NCBI GenBank assembly: GCA_030153045.1
Contig: JASLID010000057.1
Coordinates: 1 to 40,817 of the forward strand
Length of the DNA: 40,817 nucleotides
Origin: Flavobacterium sp.
Lineage (GTDB): Bacteria > Bacteroidota > Bacteroidia > Flavobacteriales > Flavobacteriaceae
Reading direction: 5' to 3'
Part shown: piece by piece, positions 21,841 through 29,651 of the stretch
How the letters are laid out: each line of letters begins with the position of its first letter
Position numbering within the stretch: position 1 is the stretch's first letter
The notes under the pieces: model-generated
Seen by the model: only the letters and a program-made list of their open reading frames with translations
Databases searched by the model: none
What the model was told of the DNA's origin: nothing
Position numbers and translations under genes: made by a program

Positions 21841-23190
21841 ATGATAAAAAAAGGGTCAAATATAAAAGGGTTTGTAGTTGGAATGTTTTTCATTTCGGCT
21901 TCGCTTTTGGCGCAAACTGAACCCGATGATATAGCCCTTGTTAGTGATGAATTTCAAGAGTCATACTATGAGTCCTTAATGCAAAAAGGAATTGAAAATT
22001 ATGACAAAGCCATTATTTCTTTAGAAAAGTGCTTAAAAATTCAACCTGAAAATCCCGTTATTTATCATGAGTTGGGAAAAAACTATTTTTTTCAAAAGGA
22101 CTTTATTAAGGCAGAAAATGCTTTTATAAAAGCGACACAATTGGATACGACTCACAAATGGTATTTAATCGATCTGTATGAAGTCTATTATGAAACTAAA
22201 AACTACAATCAAGCCATAGCAATTATCCAAAAGATAATTCCTTTTGACAAGAATTTTAAAGAAGATTTAGCGTCACTTTACATGTACACGCAACAGTTTG
22301 ATAAAGCGTTGGTTTTAATTAACGAGTTGGATGAAAACGTTGGAAAAACGGAAATGCGCGATCGTTACCGACTCGAAATTAATTCGCAATCACAAAACAA
22401 TTCCTCCAATAAAAGCGATCTTGAAGATGCTATAGAAAAATCGCCATTAGTCGAAGAAAATTACATTTCACTTATTTATAAATATTCGGATAATAATCAA
22501 GAGGAAAAAGCACGAAAGGTTGCTGAGAAATTAGAAAAAAACATTCCAAATTCCGAATGGGCTCAAGTATTTCTATTCAAATATCACATCAACGAGAACA
22601 AAGGAAACGAAGCAGTGAACTCTTTAGAAAAAGTTTTAGGTGGAAAAAAAATAGATAAAAAAGTCAAGTACAGAATGTACAATGAGTTTCTGATTTTTGC
22701 CTTAAAAAACCCAGCTTTCGAGCCTCAATTAAATAAAGCCACTACTTATTTTGAGAATGATCCAGAATTTGATGTGTATAAAGAAATTGGAAAGTTTTAT
22801 TACAAAAAGAAGAATTGGGACTTAGCGATTAAAAACCTAGAAAAAACGTTTTCAACTAATAATACGGATCTTGAAACCAATGTTTTTTTATTGGCTTCTT
22901 ATGAAGAAAAGAACAATTATGAAGCCGTCTTTAAAATAGGTAGCGAATTAGTTGACACCTTTCCTAATCAGCCTGAATATTATTTCTTTGCAGGGAAAGC
23001 AGCTAATAAATTGAAGAATTTTAAAAAAGCGAATGAATTTTTAGAGTCTGGCCTAGATTATGTAGTAGACAATATTGATTTAGAAATCGATTTTTTAAAT
23101 CAACTTGCTGAAGTTGCTACCGCTTTAGGAAACACCAAAAAGAGTGACGAATTTTCAGCAAGAATAAAAAATTTAAAAACAAAAAAATAA
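21841..23190 (+). CDS. Exported tetratricopeptide repeat protein
   Basis: The 449-aa protein has a signal peptide (GFVVGMFFISASLLAQ) and then TPR motifs. The clearest are KAIISLEKCLKIQPENPVIY, KAENAFIKATQLDTTHKWY, and near the C-terminus DLAIKNLEKTFSTNNTDLE. At least six to eight helical pairs cover residues about 40-430. It is probably periplasmic or at the outer-membrane inner face, acting as a protein-binding scaffold. It starts 6 nt after the nucleotidyltransferase gene and ends 2 nt before the DUF4292 gene, so these are one operon. The partner is unknown. Confidence 0.85.
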   Translation: MIKKGSNIKGFVVGMFFISASLLAQTEPDDIALVSDEFQESYYESLMQKGIENYDKAIISLEKCLKIQPENPVIYHELGKNYFFQKDFIKAENAFIKATQLDTTHKWYLIDLYEVYYETKNYNQAIAIIQKIIPFDKNFKEDLASLYMYTQQFDKALVLINELDENVGKTEMRDRYRLEINSQSQNNSSNKSDLEDAIEKSPLVEENYISLIYKYSDNNQEEKARKVAEKLEKNIPNSEWAQVFLFKYHINENKGNEAVNSLEKVLGGKKIDKKVKYRMYNEFLIFALKNPAFEPQLNKATTYFENDPEFDVYKEIGKFYYKKKNWDLAIKNLEKTFSTNNTDLETNVFLLASYEEKNNYEAVFKIGSELVDTFPNQPEYYFFAGKAANKLKNFKKANEFLESGLDYVVDNIDLEIDFLNQLAEVATALGNTKKSDEFSARIKNLKTKK

Positions 23191-23192
23191 GA

Positions 23193-23972
23193 ATGCGCAA
23201 AATATTTCCACTACTCTTAATTGTCTTATTGGTTTCTTGTAAAGCCAAACAAAAATTAGTTGCGCCTCCAGACGTTGCCGCTACAGCCACAAAAGAAACA
23301 GTTTCAAACATTACCAACAATCACAATAGTGTAAACCGCAATTTTAAGACTGCCTACATAAAAGCTGACGTTGATTATAGCGACCCTAAACAATCGCTTG
23401 GATTGTCTGCCGACATCCGAATGAAAAAAGATGAAATCATTCTTGTAAGTGTAAAAATGTTAGGAATAACAATGGCAAAAGCAATGATTACTCCAACACA
23501 GGTACGCTATTATGAAAAACTAGGAAGCAAATATTTCGAAGGCGATTACAAAACATTAAGTGAATGGTTGGGCACCGATTTAGATTTTCAAAAAGTACAA
23601 AACATGCTTATTGGCCAAGCTATGGATAATTTGTCTGAAGGCAAATACGATGTTGCAATGGAAGAAAGCGCACCCAAGCTTGATGATACTTCTCAGGCTA
23701 ATTTTATCAAAACCTTCGTTTTTCAACCAACCACATTTTGGTTAAAACGACAAGAAATCAAACAAATTGAACCTGCAAGAAAGCTGTTAGTAAATTATTC
23801 AAATTATAAATCCTTTTCAGAATGTGTTTTACCGCTAGAACTTGCTATTTTTGCAATACAAGACAATGAAACCACTTCAATAGGAATAGAATATAAAAGT
23901 GCTACTTTCAACGAAGATTTAACTTTTCCGTATAGCGTTCCAAGTGGTTACGAACAAATAATTATCAAATAG
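23193..23972 (+). CDS. DUF4292 family lipoprotein
   Basis: The 259-aa protein has a short lipoprotein signal peptide ending LLVSC (Cys16) and a polar linker to about residue 45, then the DUF4292 pattern: FKTAYIKADVDYSD, LSADIRMKKDEIILVSVKMLGI, TPTQVRYYEKLGSKYFEGDY and WLGTDLDFQKVQNMLIGQA. The family is common in Bacteroidota, placed in the outer membrane by the lipoprotein tag. The long beta-strand pattern with LG and MLIG blocks resembles the LolA/LolB type of fold, so a lipid or lipoprotein carrier role is a possible inference. It is between a TPR gene and an EnvC-like gene. Confidence 0.82.
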   Translation: MRKIFPLLLIVLLVSCKAKQKLVAPPDVAATATKETVSNITNNHNSVNRNFKTAYIKADVDYSDPKQSLGLSADIRMKKDEIILVSVKMLGITMAKAMITPTQVRYYEKLGSKYFEGDYKTLSEWLGTDLDFQKVQNMLIGQAMDNLSEGKYDVAMEESAPKLDDTSQANFIKTFVFQPTTFWLKRQEIKQIEPARKLLVNYSNYKSFSECVLPLELAIFAIQDNETTSIGIEYKSATFNEDLTFPYSVPSGYEQIIIK

Positions 23973-23986
23973 ACAAAACACAAAGG

Positions 23987-25201
23987 ATGTCAAAATACAT
24001 ATTATACTTTTTATTATTATTTTCTGTAACCGTTTCTTGGGGACAAGAAGAAGACAGACAACGTAAGTTAGAAGAGCAAAAAGCAAGACTTCAGGAAGAA
24101 ATCCGCCAACAAGAACGTTTACTACAAACTGAAAAGAAGAAAGAAAAATCAGTAGTAAAAGTAGTAGCGCAGCAAAATCAAAAAATCGGGTTACAAGTCA
24201 AATTGATTAATACTACCGAAAAGCAAAAGAAAGTTTTAGGGAATAGTATGTACATTAATCAAGTAAAAGTTAATGGACTTAAAAAAGATTTGAAAATCTT
24301 AAAAGAAGATTATTCGGAAATGATTGTTAAATCCTATAAAAGCCGATCTGAACAAAGTAAAGCCATGTTTTTACTCTCTTCAGAAAATTTCTTGCAAGCC
24401 TACAAGCGTGCGCAATATATGAAGCAATATTCTAATTTTAGAAGAATGCAAGGGGAAGAAATCAAAGCCAAAACAATCGAATTAGAGAAATTCAACAATA
24501 AACTTTCTGTTCAGAAAAAAGAAAAAGAACAGCTTATAGCTGAAAGTTTAAAAGAGAAACAAGATCTTGAAAAAGAGAGACAAGAACAACAACGTCTTTT
24601 AAATTCAATCAAAAAAGACAAAAACAAAATCATTGCCGAAATTCGTAAAAAACAAAAAGAATCTAGAGCAATCGAAAAACAAATTGACAGATTAATTAGA
24701 GAAGCCATCGCGGCATCTAACAAGAAAGCAGGTAATACTACAAATACAACAACGTTTGTATTGACTCCCGAAGCTAAAGAATTAGCCAATGATTTTAAAG
24801 CAAACAGAGGTCGTTTACCTTGGCCTGTTGAAAAAGGAGCCTTAACGAAGCGTTTTGGTCGCCAGCCGCACCCATTAGAGCCGTCGATTATGATAGAAAG
24901 CAGTGGTGTTGAAATTTCTTCCGAAAAAGGAGCCAGAGCCAGAGCTGTCTTTAATGGTGAAGTAAGTGATGTCCAACAAGCCGCAAACGGAACAGCCACA
25001 GTGGTAATTCGTCACGGAGATTATATTACAACTTATTCTAACTTAGGAAGTGTAAACATTGCTAAAGGACAAAAAGTAACGACCAAACAAACCATTGGGA
25101 CCATACACTTTAACAACTTTACTGGAAAAGCCATTTTGAAATTCTTGATTTTCCAGAATACAACAAAACTAAATCCACAATCTTGGATTACCAATATGTA
25201 A
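23987..25201 (+). CDS. EnvC-like murein hydrolase activator with degenerate LytM domain
   Basis: The 404-aa protein has a signal peptide (FLLLFSVTVSWGQ) and a long coiled coil (about residues 20-250, very rich in Lys, Glu and Gln). The C-terminal M23/LytM domain (about 275-404) has LPWPVEKGALTKRFGRQPHP. The zinc ligands look lost: the HxGxD position reads SSGVEI, the later H reads YSNLGS and the HxH motif reads LKFLIF. That matches E. coli EnvC and NlpD, which have dead LytM domains and activate amidases rather than cutting wall themselves. The coiled coil would bind the division machinery in EnvC. It closes a four-gene operon and is followed by a strong terminator. Confidence 0.85.
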   Translation: MSKYILYFLLLFSVTVSWGQEEDRQRKLEEQKARLQEEIRQQERLLQTEKKKEKSVVKVVAQQNQKIGLQVKLINTTEKQKKVLGNSMYINQVKVNGLKKDLKILKEDYSEMIVKSYKSRSEQSKAMFLLSSENFLQAYKRAQYMKQYSNFRRMQGEEIKAKTIELEKFNNKLSVQKKEKEQLIAESLKEKQDLEKERQEQQRLLNSIKKDKNKIIAEIRKKQKESRAIEKQIDRLIREAIAASNKKAGNTTNTTTFVLTPEAKELANDFKANRGRLPWPVEKGALTKRFGRQPHPLEPSIMIESSGVEISSEKGARARAVFNGEVSDVQQAANGTATVVIRHGDYITTYSNLGSVNIAKGQKVTTKQTIGTIHFNNFTGKAILKFLIFQNTTKLNPQSWITNM

Positions 25202-25202
25202 T

Positions 25203-25233
25203 AAAAAAGGGGGCTTAATTAGCTCCCTTTTTT
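25203..25233. terminator. Bidirectional intrinsic terminator
   Basis: AAAAAAGGGGGCT (25203-25215) pairs with AGCTCCCTTTTTT (25221-25233), with one G-T wobble and loop TAATT. It serves the EnvC-like gene and the convergent thioesterase gene. Confidence 0.88.
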
Positions 25234-25234
25234 A

Positions 25235-25747
25235 TTATTGCATAAACAATGCTTTCAATTCAGTGGCGTCTTGTGGATTCATTTTTCCGGCAAGAACCAA
25301 ACTCAATTGCTTTCTGCGTAAAGCAGCATCGTATCTTAATTTTTCTTCTTCGGTTTGTGGTTCAATTGCTGGAACCTCTACCGGACGACCAGTATCATCA
25401 ACGGCAACAAAAGTATAAATAGCTTCGTTGGCTTTAGTGCGACTGCCTGATTCTCTGTCTTCCACCCAAACATCAATATAAATTTCCATAGACGACTTAA
25501 AACTTCTTGAAACTTTTGCTTCAACAGTTACTACACTTCCCAAAGGAATGGCTCTGTTAAATGCCACGTGATTTACAGAAGCGGTTACCGTAATTCTGCG
25601 AGAATGACGTCTGGCAGCGATACTGGCAGCACGGTCCATTCTGGCTAATAGTTCACCTCCAAATAAGTTGTTCAAAGGGTTGGTTTCGCTTGGCAAAACC
25701 AGATCAGTTAAAATAGTCAATGATTCCGAAGGAAATTTTGCTTGCAT
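25235..25747 (-). CDS. Acyl-CoA thioesterase (hotdog fold, YciA type)
   Basis: The 170-aa protein has the hotdog acyl-CoA thioesterase pattern: NPLNNLFGGELLARMDRAASIAA carries the N...GG...D catalytic region, then VNHVAFNRAIPLGSVV, and a second-half EAIYTFVAVDD. It cleaves acyl-CoA to free acid and CoA in the cytoplasm. The C-terminal tail (about residues 132-170) is charged and helical. A -7 box lies about 14 nt upstream of the ATG. It is convergent with the EnvC-like gene, with a shared terminator. Confidence 0.9.
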   Translation of the reverse strand: MQAKFPSESLTILTDLVLPSETNPLNNLFGGELLARMDRAASIAARRHSRRITVTASVNHVAFNRAIPLGSVVTVEAKVSRSFKSSMEIYIDVWVEDRESGSRTKANEAIYTFVAVDDTGRPVEVPAIEPQTEEEKLRYDAALRRKQLSLVLAGKMNPQDATELKALFMQ

Positions 25748-25760
25748 GAGATTTTTTTTA

Positions 25761-25768
25761 CAAAGATA
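25761..25768 (-). promoter_or_regulatory. -7 element for the thioesterase gene
   Basis: The minus strand reads TATCTTTG, a full match to TAnnTTTG. No TTG is seen at the normal upstream distance. Initiation near 25755 would give a leader of only about 8 nt. Confidence 0.5.
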
Positions 25769-25789
25769 AAACGAATGGATAATTTTTTT

Positions 25790-25843
25790 TAAAAAAAGAA
25801 GCCACGAATTCCGGAATTTAATGAAATTCTAGAATTCGTGGCT
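25790..25843 (-). terminator. Two-tier hairpin terminator for the SPOR protein gene
   Basis: AGCCACGAATTC (25800-25811) pairs perfectly with GAATTCGTGGCT (25832-25843). Inside it, past a 3x3 internal loop, AATTT pairs with AAATT around AATG. On the minus strand it is followed by TTCTTTTTTT. It sits just past the stop of the gene at 25867. Confidence 0.8.
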
Positions 25844-25866
25844 AATATAGCGTTGAGGATGTTTGC

Positions 25867-26802
25867 TTACAACTCTTTGATAAGCAACCAAGCCTCTTGG
25901 TTTTCTGAATTCTGAATTTGGGTCATTTTGTATTGCGCTTCTGTATAAGTTGCAAAGCTGCCATATAAAACAGGGGTTAAACCTTCTTCGTTTTTATCTA
26001 GCATTCTTGCTTTATACCCACCAGAAACTAATTTATCATAGATATGTTTGGCATTGGCCTCACTTCTAAAAACTCCTGCAACAATATGAAATGGTAAAAC
26101 CTTTTCTTTTGTATTTAAAACCGCTGGATTAATAGAATTATCGATAAAGAAAGTCGCTTCCTGAATTTTGTGTTGCACTTCTTTTTGTACTTCAGCATGA
26201 ACTAGTAATGTTTCAGCTTCTTCTTGTTGTGTAATGTAAGTTCCATATCCAAAACCACTAACGCCTACCGACATGACTAATACCGCTGCATATTTTAGGT
26301 ACGATTTTGCATTTCTTCTTTCGGGTGTAAACTGAATTGGTGCTTTTTCTTCCAATTCTTCAACCATTTTTTTGTACTCTTCTCTTTTTACAGAAGGCGA
26401 TACAAAAGAACTCAATCCAAAAGAATCAGTCAAATAATTCACATGGCTTGAAGCTTCAAAAACAATATTATTTTCAGGATTTAATTTCAAAAGACCAATG
26501 CCTTTAAAAATTAAAAAATCTCTGTTATCTAATTTCATCTTCCAAACAGACACTTCTTTTTCAATCATAGAAACAGCAACATCATAACTTGTTTTTTCTG
26601 TTTTAGCAATATGATTGGCTAATAATCCGTCGTTATTCTTGATGTAAGAATTGAAAGAAATTTCTTTCTTTGGAGGATAAAAAGTATGATTGCTTTCTTG
26701 TATTTTTGCAGAAACAGTTTCAGATAAAAAAGCGCCAAAACCAGGAACGGTTACACACTGGTAACGATACAATAATTGCGAAATGTGGTGTTCGATATTC
26801 AT
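25867..26802 (-). CDS. HU-CCDC81 and SPOR domain membrane protein
   Basis: The 311-aa protein opens with an HU-like domain of the CCDC81 bacterial type: MNIEHHISQLLYRYQCVTVP, GFGAFLSE, then FNSYIKNNDGLLANHIA, and GIGLLKLNPENNIVFEAS (residues 1-130). A membrane helix follows around residue 188-206 (YAAVLVMSVGVSGFGYGTYI). A C-terminal SPOR domain (about 238-311; FHIVAGVFRSEANA, then VLYGSFATYTEA) should bind peptidoglycan stripped of peptides at the septum. This architecture is known in Bacteroidota, linking the cytoplasm and cell wall. An upstream ATG at 26850 is in frame but would place a hydrophobic leader before the HU domain. The start at 26802 is preferred. Confidence 0.85.
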   Translation of the reverse strand: MNIEHHISQLLYRYQCVTVPGFGAFLSETVSAKIQESNHTFYPPKKEISFNSYIKNNDGLLANHIAKTEKTSYDVAVSMIEKEVSVWKMKLDNRDFLIFKGIGLLKLNPENNIVFEASSHVNYLTDSFGLSSFVSPSVKREEYKKMVEELEEKAPIQFTPERRNAKSYLKYAAVLVMSVGVSGFGYGTYITQQEEAETLLVHAEVQKEVQHKIQEATFFIDNSINPAVLNTKEKVLPFHIVAGVFRSEANAKHIYDKLVSGGYKARMLDKNEEGLTPVLYGSFATYTEAQYKMTQIQNSENQEAWLLIKEL

Positions 26803-26807
26803 AGAAA

Positions 26808-26836
26808 CAAAATTAAAGAATACAAGGAATAAACAA
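26808..26836 (-). promoter_or_regulatory. Promoter of the HU/SPOR gene, nearly leaderless
   Basis: On the minus strand TTG (26836-26834), an 18-bp spacer and TAATTTTG (26815-26808) match the flavobacterial consensus. The initiation site would fall at or within a few bases of the ATG at 26802. Confidence 0.6.
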
Positions 26837-26840
26837 AATG

Positions 26841-26862
26841 TTATCAACAAATGTTATTAACA
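26841..26862 (+). promoter_or_regulatory. Tandem 9-bp boxes resembling relaxed DnaA boxes
   Basis: TTATCAACA (26841-26849) and TTATTAACA (26854-26862) are spaced by AATG. Both differ from TTATNCACA at the same base. The pair lies between the divergent HU/SPOR and dprA genes. Confidence 0.3.
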
Positions 26863-26908
26863 ATTTGCTTTTTATTCGAAAAAATATACGCCAAAAATAC
26901 ACAATTGC

Positions 26909-28027
26909 ATGACAGAAAACGAATTACATTTTTTATTAGCCTTACAAAAAGTAGAAGGAGTTGGCGATATTATGGCCAAAAAATTATTGAATCATTGCGG
27001 TTCAGCTGAAGGAATCTTTAAATCCAAAGCTTCTCAGCTAGCAGCAATTGACGGAGTTGGAAAAATGTTGCTCCATAATTTAAAAGATAAAGCCATTTTC
27101 GGTCAAGCTGAAAAAGAACTCCAATACATTCAAAATAACAACATTAATGTTTCCTTTTTTAAGGATGAAAAGTATCCCGATAGATTAAAACATTGCATCG
27201 ACAGTCCAATTTTATTATTCACGGCAGGAAATATCAATCTCCAACAAAAACGAATCATTAGTATTGTGGGCACACGCCAAATTACCCCTTACGGAATCGA
27301 TTTTTGCAAGAAATTAATAGCCGATTTGGCTCCACTAGATCCTGTTATTGTCAGCGGTTATGCTTACGGTGTCGATATTGTTGCGCACCAAGCGGCCATG
27401 GAAAACAATTTGCAAACCATTGGCGTTTTAGCACATGGGTTGAACCAAATTTACCCAAAATCACATAAAAAGTACATGTCGAAAATGGAAGCCATCGGTG
27501 GTTTTATGACTGATTTTTGGAGTTCATCCAATCCAGACAGAGAAAATTTTATTAAAAGGAATAGAATTGTAGCCGGAATTTCTGAAGCCACTATTGTCAT
27601 TGAAAGTGCCGATAAAGGTGGTTCACTCATTACAGCTAACATGGCCAACGATTACAATCGCGATGTTTTTGCCGTTCCCGGAAGAACTTCCGACAAATAC
27701 AGTCAAGGATGCAATAATCTCATCAAAACCCAACGCGCTCATGTGTTGACTTCGGCAGCTGATTTGATTTACATGTTAAATTGGGATATTGAGATGGATT
27801 CGAAATCTCCCAACAGCCAAAAACCAGTTCAAAAACAATTGTTTGTTACACTAGAACCCGAAGAACAAATCATTTTCGATTTCCTCCAAAAGAACGGAAA
27901 AGAACAAATGGATATTATCGCGTTGCAATGTGATTTACCCATTTTTAAATTATCATCCTTATTATTGAGTATGGAACTTAAAGGTGTGACACGACCTTTG
28001 CCGGGTAAATTGTTTGAAATTATTTAA
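26909..28027 (+). CDS. dprA: DNA-processing protein DprA
   Basis: The 372-aa protein has an N-terminal helix-hairpin-helix region (VEGVGDIMAKKLL and IDGVGKMLL), the Rossmann-like DprA core with SIVGTRQITPYG, SGYAYGVDIVAHQAA, KRNRIVAGIS and GGSLITANMA, and a C-terminal winged-helix (about 310-372). It binds incoming single-stranded DNA and loads RecA during natural transformation. The length and motifs are normal. It is divergent from the SPOR gene; no good consensus promoter is seen upstream. Competence in the host cannot be inferred from this gene alone, since it is near-universal. Confidence 0.95.
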   Translation: MTENELHFLLALQKVEGVGDIMAKKLLNHCGSAEGIFKSKASQLAAIDGVGKMLLHNLKDKAIFGQAEKELQYIQNNNINVSFFKDEKYPDRLKHCIDSPILLFTAGNINLQQKRIISIVGTRQITPYGIDFCKKLIADLAPLDPVIVSGYAYGVDIVAHQAAMENNLQTIGVLAHGLNQIYPKSHKKYMSKMEAIGGFMTDFWSSSNPDRENFIKRNRIVAGISEATIVIESADKGGSLITANMANDYNRDVFAVPGRTSDKYSQGCNNLIKTQRAHVLTSAADLIYMLNWDIEMDSKSPNSQKPVQKQLFVTLEPEEQIIFDFLQKNGKEQMDIIALQCDLPIFKLSSLLLSMELKGVTRPLPGKLFEII

Positions 28028-28042
28028 TTTGTTATAAATTTG
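28014..28042 (+). promoter_or_regulatory. Promoter of trhO
   Basis: TTG (28014-28016), an 18-bp spacer and TAAATTTG (28035-28042) match the consensus. It overlaps the end of dprA. Predicted initiation is near 28049, with a leader of about 50 nt. Confidence 0.65.
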
Positions 28043-28098
28043 CACCCGAATCCTTCCATTTAGGGTTCACAAATATTTCTCACTTAAACGTTTATAGC

Positions 28099-29457
28099 AT
28101 GCAACTGTATAACACCTTAAGCGCAGAAGAAAGAGCCGAATTGATTAGTCAAGCCGGAAAACAAAGACTGACTTTGTCTTTCTATGCGTATGCCAAAATT
28201 GAAAATCCACAACAATTTCGCGACGAATTATTTTTAGCTTGGAATGCACTCGATGCACTAGGCCGAACTTATGTTGCTCACGAAGGAATTAATGCTCAAA
28301 TGAGTGTTCCTGCCGAAAATTTTGAAGCTTTCCGTGAAACATTAGAAGCCTATGATTTCATGAAAAATATTCGTTTGAATGTAGCTGTGGAACACGACGA
28401 TCATTCTTTTTTAAAGTTAACCGTAAAAGTTCGCGATAAGATTGTTGCTGATGGATTGAATGATGATACTTTTGACGTAACGAACATTGGAGTGCATTTA
28501 AAAGCCAAAGAATTCAATCAAATTTTAGAAGATCCCAATACCATTGTGGTCGATTTCAGAAATCATTACGAAAGTGAAATAGGACATTTCAGAGGTGCCA
28601 TTACACCCGATGTGGAAACTTTCCGTGAATCGCTACCCATAATTAATGAACAATTAAAAGATTTTAAAGAAGATAAAAACCTAGTCATGTATTGTACTGG
28701 AGGAATCCGATGCGAGAAAGCTTCGGCTTATTTTAAACATCAAGGTTTTAAAAACGTATTCCAATTGGAAGGTGGCATTATCAATTATGCCAAACAAATC
28801 AAAGAAGAAAACTTAGAAAGTAAATTCATCGGAAAAAACTTCGTTTTCGATCATCGCCTGGGCGAAAGAATTACAGACGATATTGTTTCGCAATGTCATC
28901 AGTGTGGAAAACCTTGCGACAATCATACGAATTGTGAAAACGAAGGTTGTCATTTGTTGTTTATCCAATGTGATGAATGCAAATCGGTGATGGAAAATTG
29001 TTGTTCGGCCGAATGTCAGGAAATCATTCATATGCCTTTGGTCGATCAAGTAAAATTGCGTCGCGGTATTAAAAACGGCAATATGATTTTCAGAAAAGGG
29101 AAATCAGACAATCTAAAATTCAAACATTCTGGAGAACTGACAGGCGTGAGTTTAGCCAAAGCAGTTGAACCAAAAGACATTCGTCAGAAAATCAAAATCA
29201 AAAAAGTATTGGTGGCCAATGCGGAACATTATTATGTAAAATCACAAGTAGCTCAATTCTTAATAGAAAATCAAGAGCTAAAAGTTGGTGATAAAGTAAT
29301 AATCTCAGGACCAACTACAGGAAATGAAGAACTTACAATTCAAGAAATGTTTGTTAACGGGAGTAAAGCTTCGGTGGCGAGCAAAGGAGATAAAGTAACT
29401 TTGAGTGTGCCGTTTAGAGTTCGATTGTCGGATAAATTATTTAAGATTTTAGAGTAA
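28099..29457 (+). CDS. trhO: tRNA uridine(34) hydroxylase TrhO with extra C-terminal domain
   Basis: The protein is 452 aa, about 100 longer than E. coli TrhO (350 aa). The N-terminal ferredoxin-like part contains YVAHEGINAQMS, then a rhodanese domain (about 140-240) with the active-site loop CTGGIRC (Cys199 to Cys205). A Cys-rich zinc-type region follows (CHQCGKPC, NCENEGCH, CDECKS, CCSAEC). TrhO makes 5-hydroxyuridine at position 34 of certain tRNAs, using O2. The added C-terminal domain, about residues 355-452 (ELKVGDKVIISGPTTGNEEL and KGDKVTLSVPF), looks like an EF-Tu domain-2 beta-barrel. It is monocistronic, with its own promoter and terminator. Confidence 0.9.
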   Translation: MQLYNTLSAEERAELISQAGKQRLTLSFYAYAKIENPQQFRDELFLAWNALDALGRTYVAHEGINAQMSVPAENFEAFRETLEAYDFMKNIRLNVAVEHDDHSFLKLTVKVRDKIVADGLNDDTFDVTNIGVHLKAKEFNQILEDPNTIVVDFRNHYESEIGHFRGAITPDVETFRESLPIINEQLKDFKEDKNLVMYCTGGIRCEKASAYFKHQGFKNVFQLEGGIINYAKQIKEENLESKFIGKNFVFDHRLGERITDDIVSQCHQCGKPCDNHTNCENEGCHLLFIQCDECKSVMENCCSAECQEIIHMPLVDQVKLRRGIKNGNMIFRKGKSDNLKFKHSGELTGVSLAKAVEPKDIRQKIKIKKVLVANAEHYYVKSQVAQFLIENQELKVGDKVIISGPTTGNEELTIQEMFVNGSKASVASKGDKVTLSVPFRVRLSDKLFKILE

Positions 29458-29482
29458 AACACATCAAAATAATCTATTTATT

Positions 29483-29516
29483 AACCTGTTAAGTTTATAA
29501 TTTAACAGGTTTTTTA
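29483..29516 (+). terminator. Intrinsic terminator of trhO
   Basis: AACCTGTTAA (29483-29492) pairs perfectly with TTAACAGGTT (29502-29511), loop GTTTATAAT, followed by T5-A-T4. Confidence 0.9.
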
Positions 29517-29552
29517 TTTTAAAAAACTTTGTCATTTTGCTACTTTGAACCT

Positions 29553-29584
29553 TTGTAACTTGAATCAAAAAAGTACTATCTTTA
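29553..29584 (+). promoter_or_regulatory. Candidate promoter of the ricT-gldH-PBP operon
   Basis: TTG (29553-29555), a 21-bp spacer and TATCTTTA (29577-29584) give a near match to the TTG / TAnnTTTG consensus, with the last G as A. Initiation would be near 29590, about 60 nt before ricT. Confidence 0.5.
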
Positions 29585-29651
29585 CACTCAAGAACGTTAT
29601 TACTAAAAGTAGTTCCGATAAAATTCGGAATGACCAATATATATTCAAATT

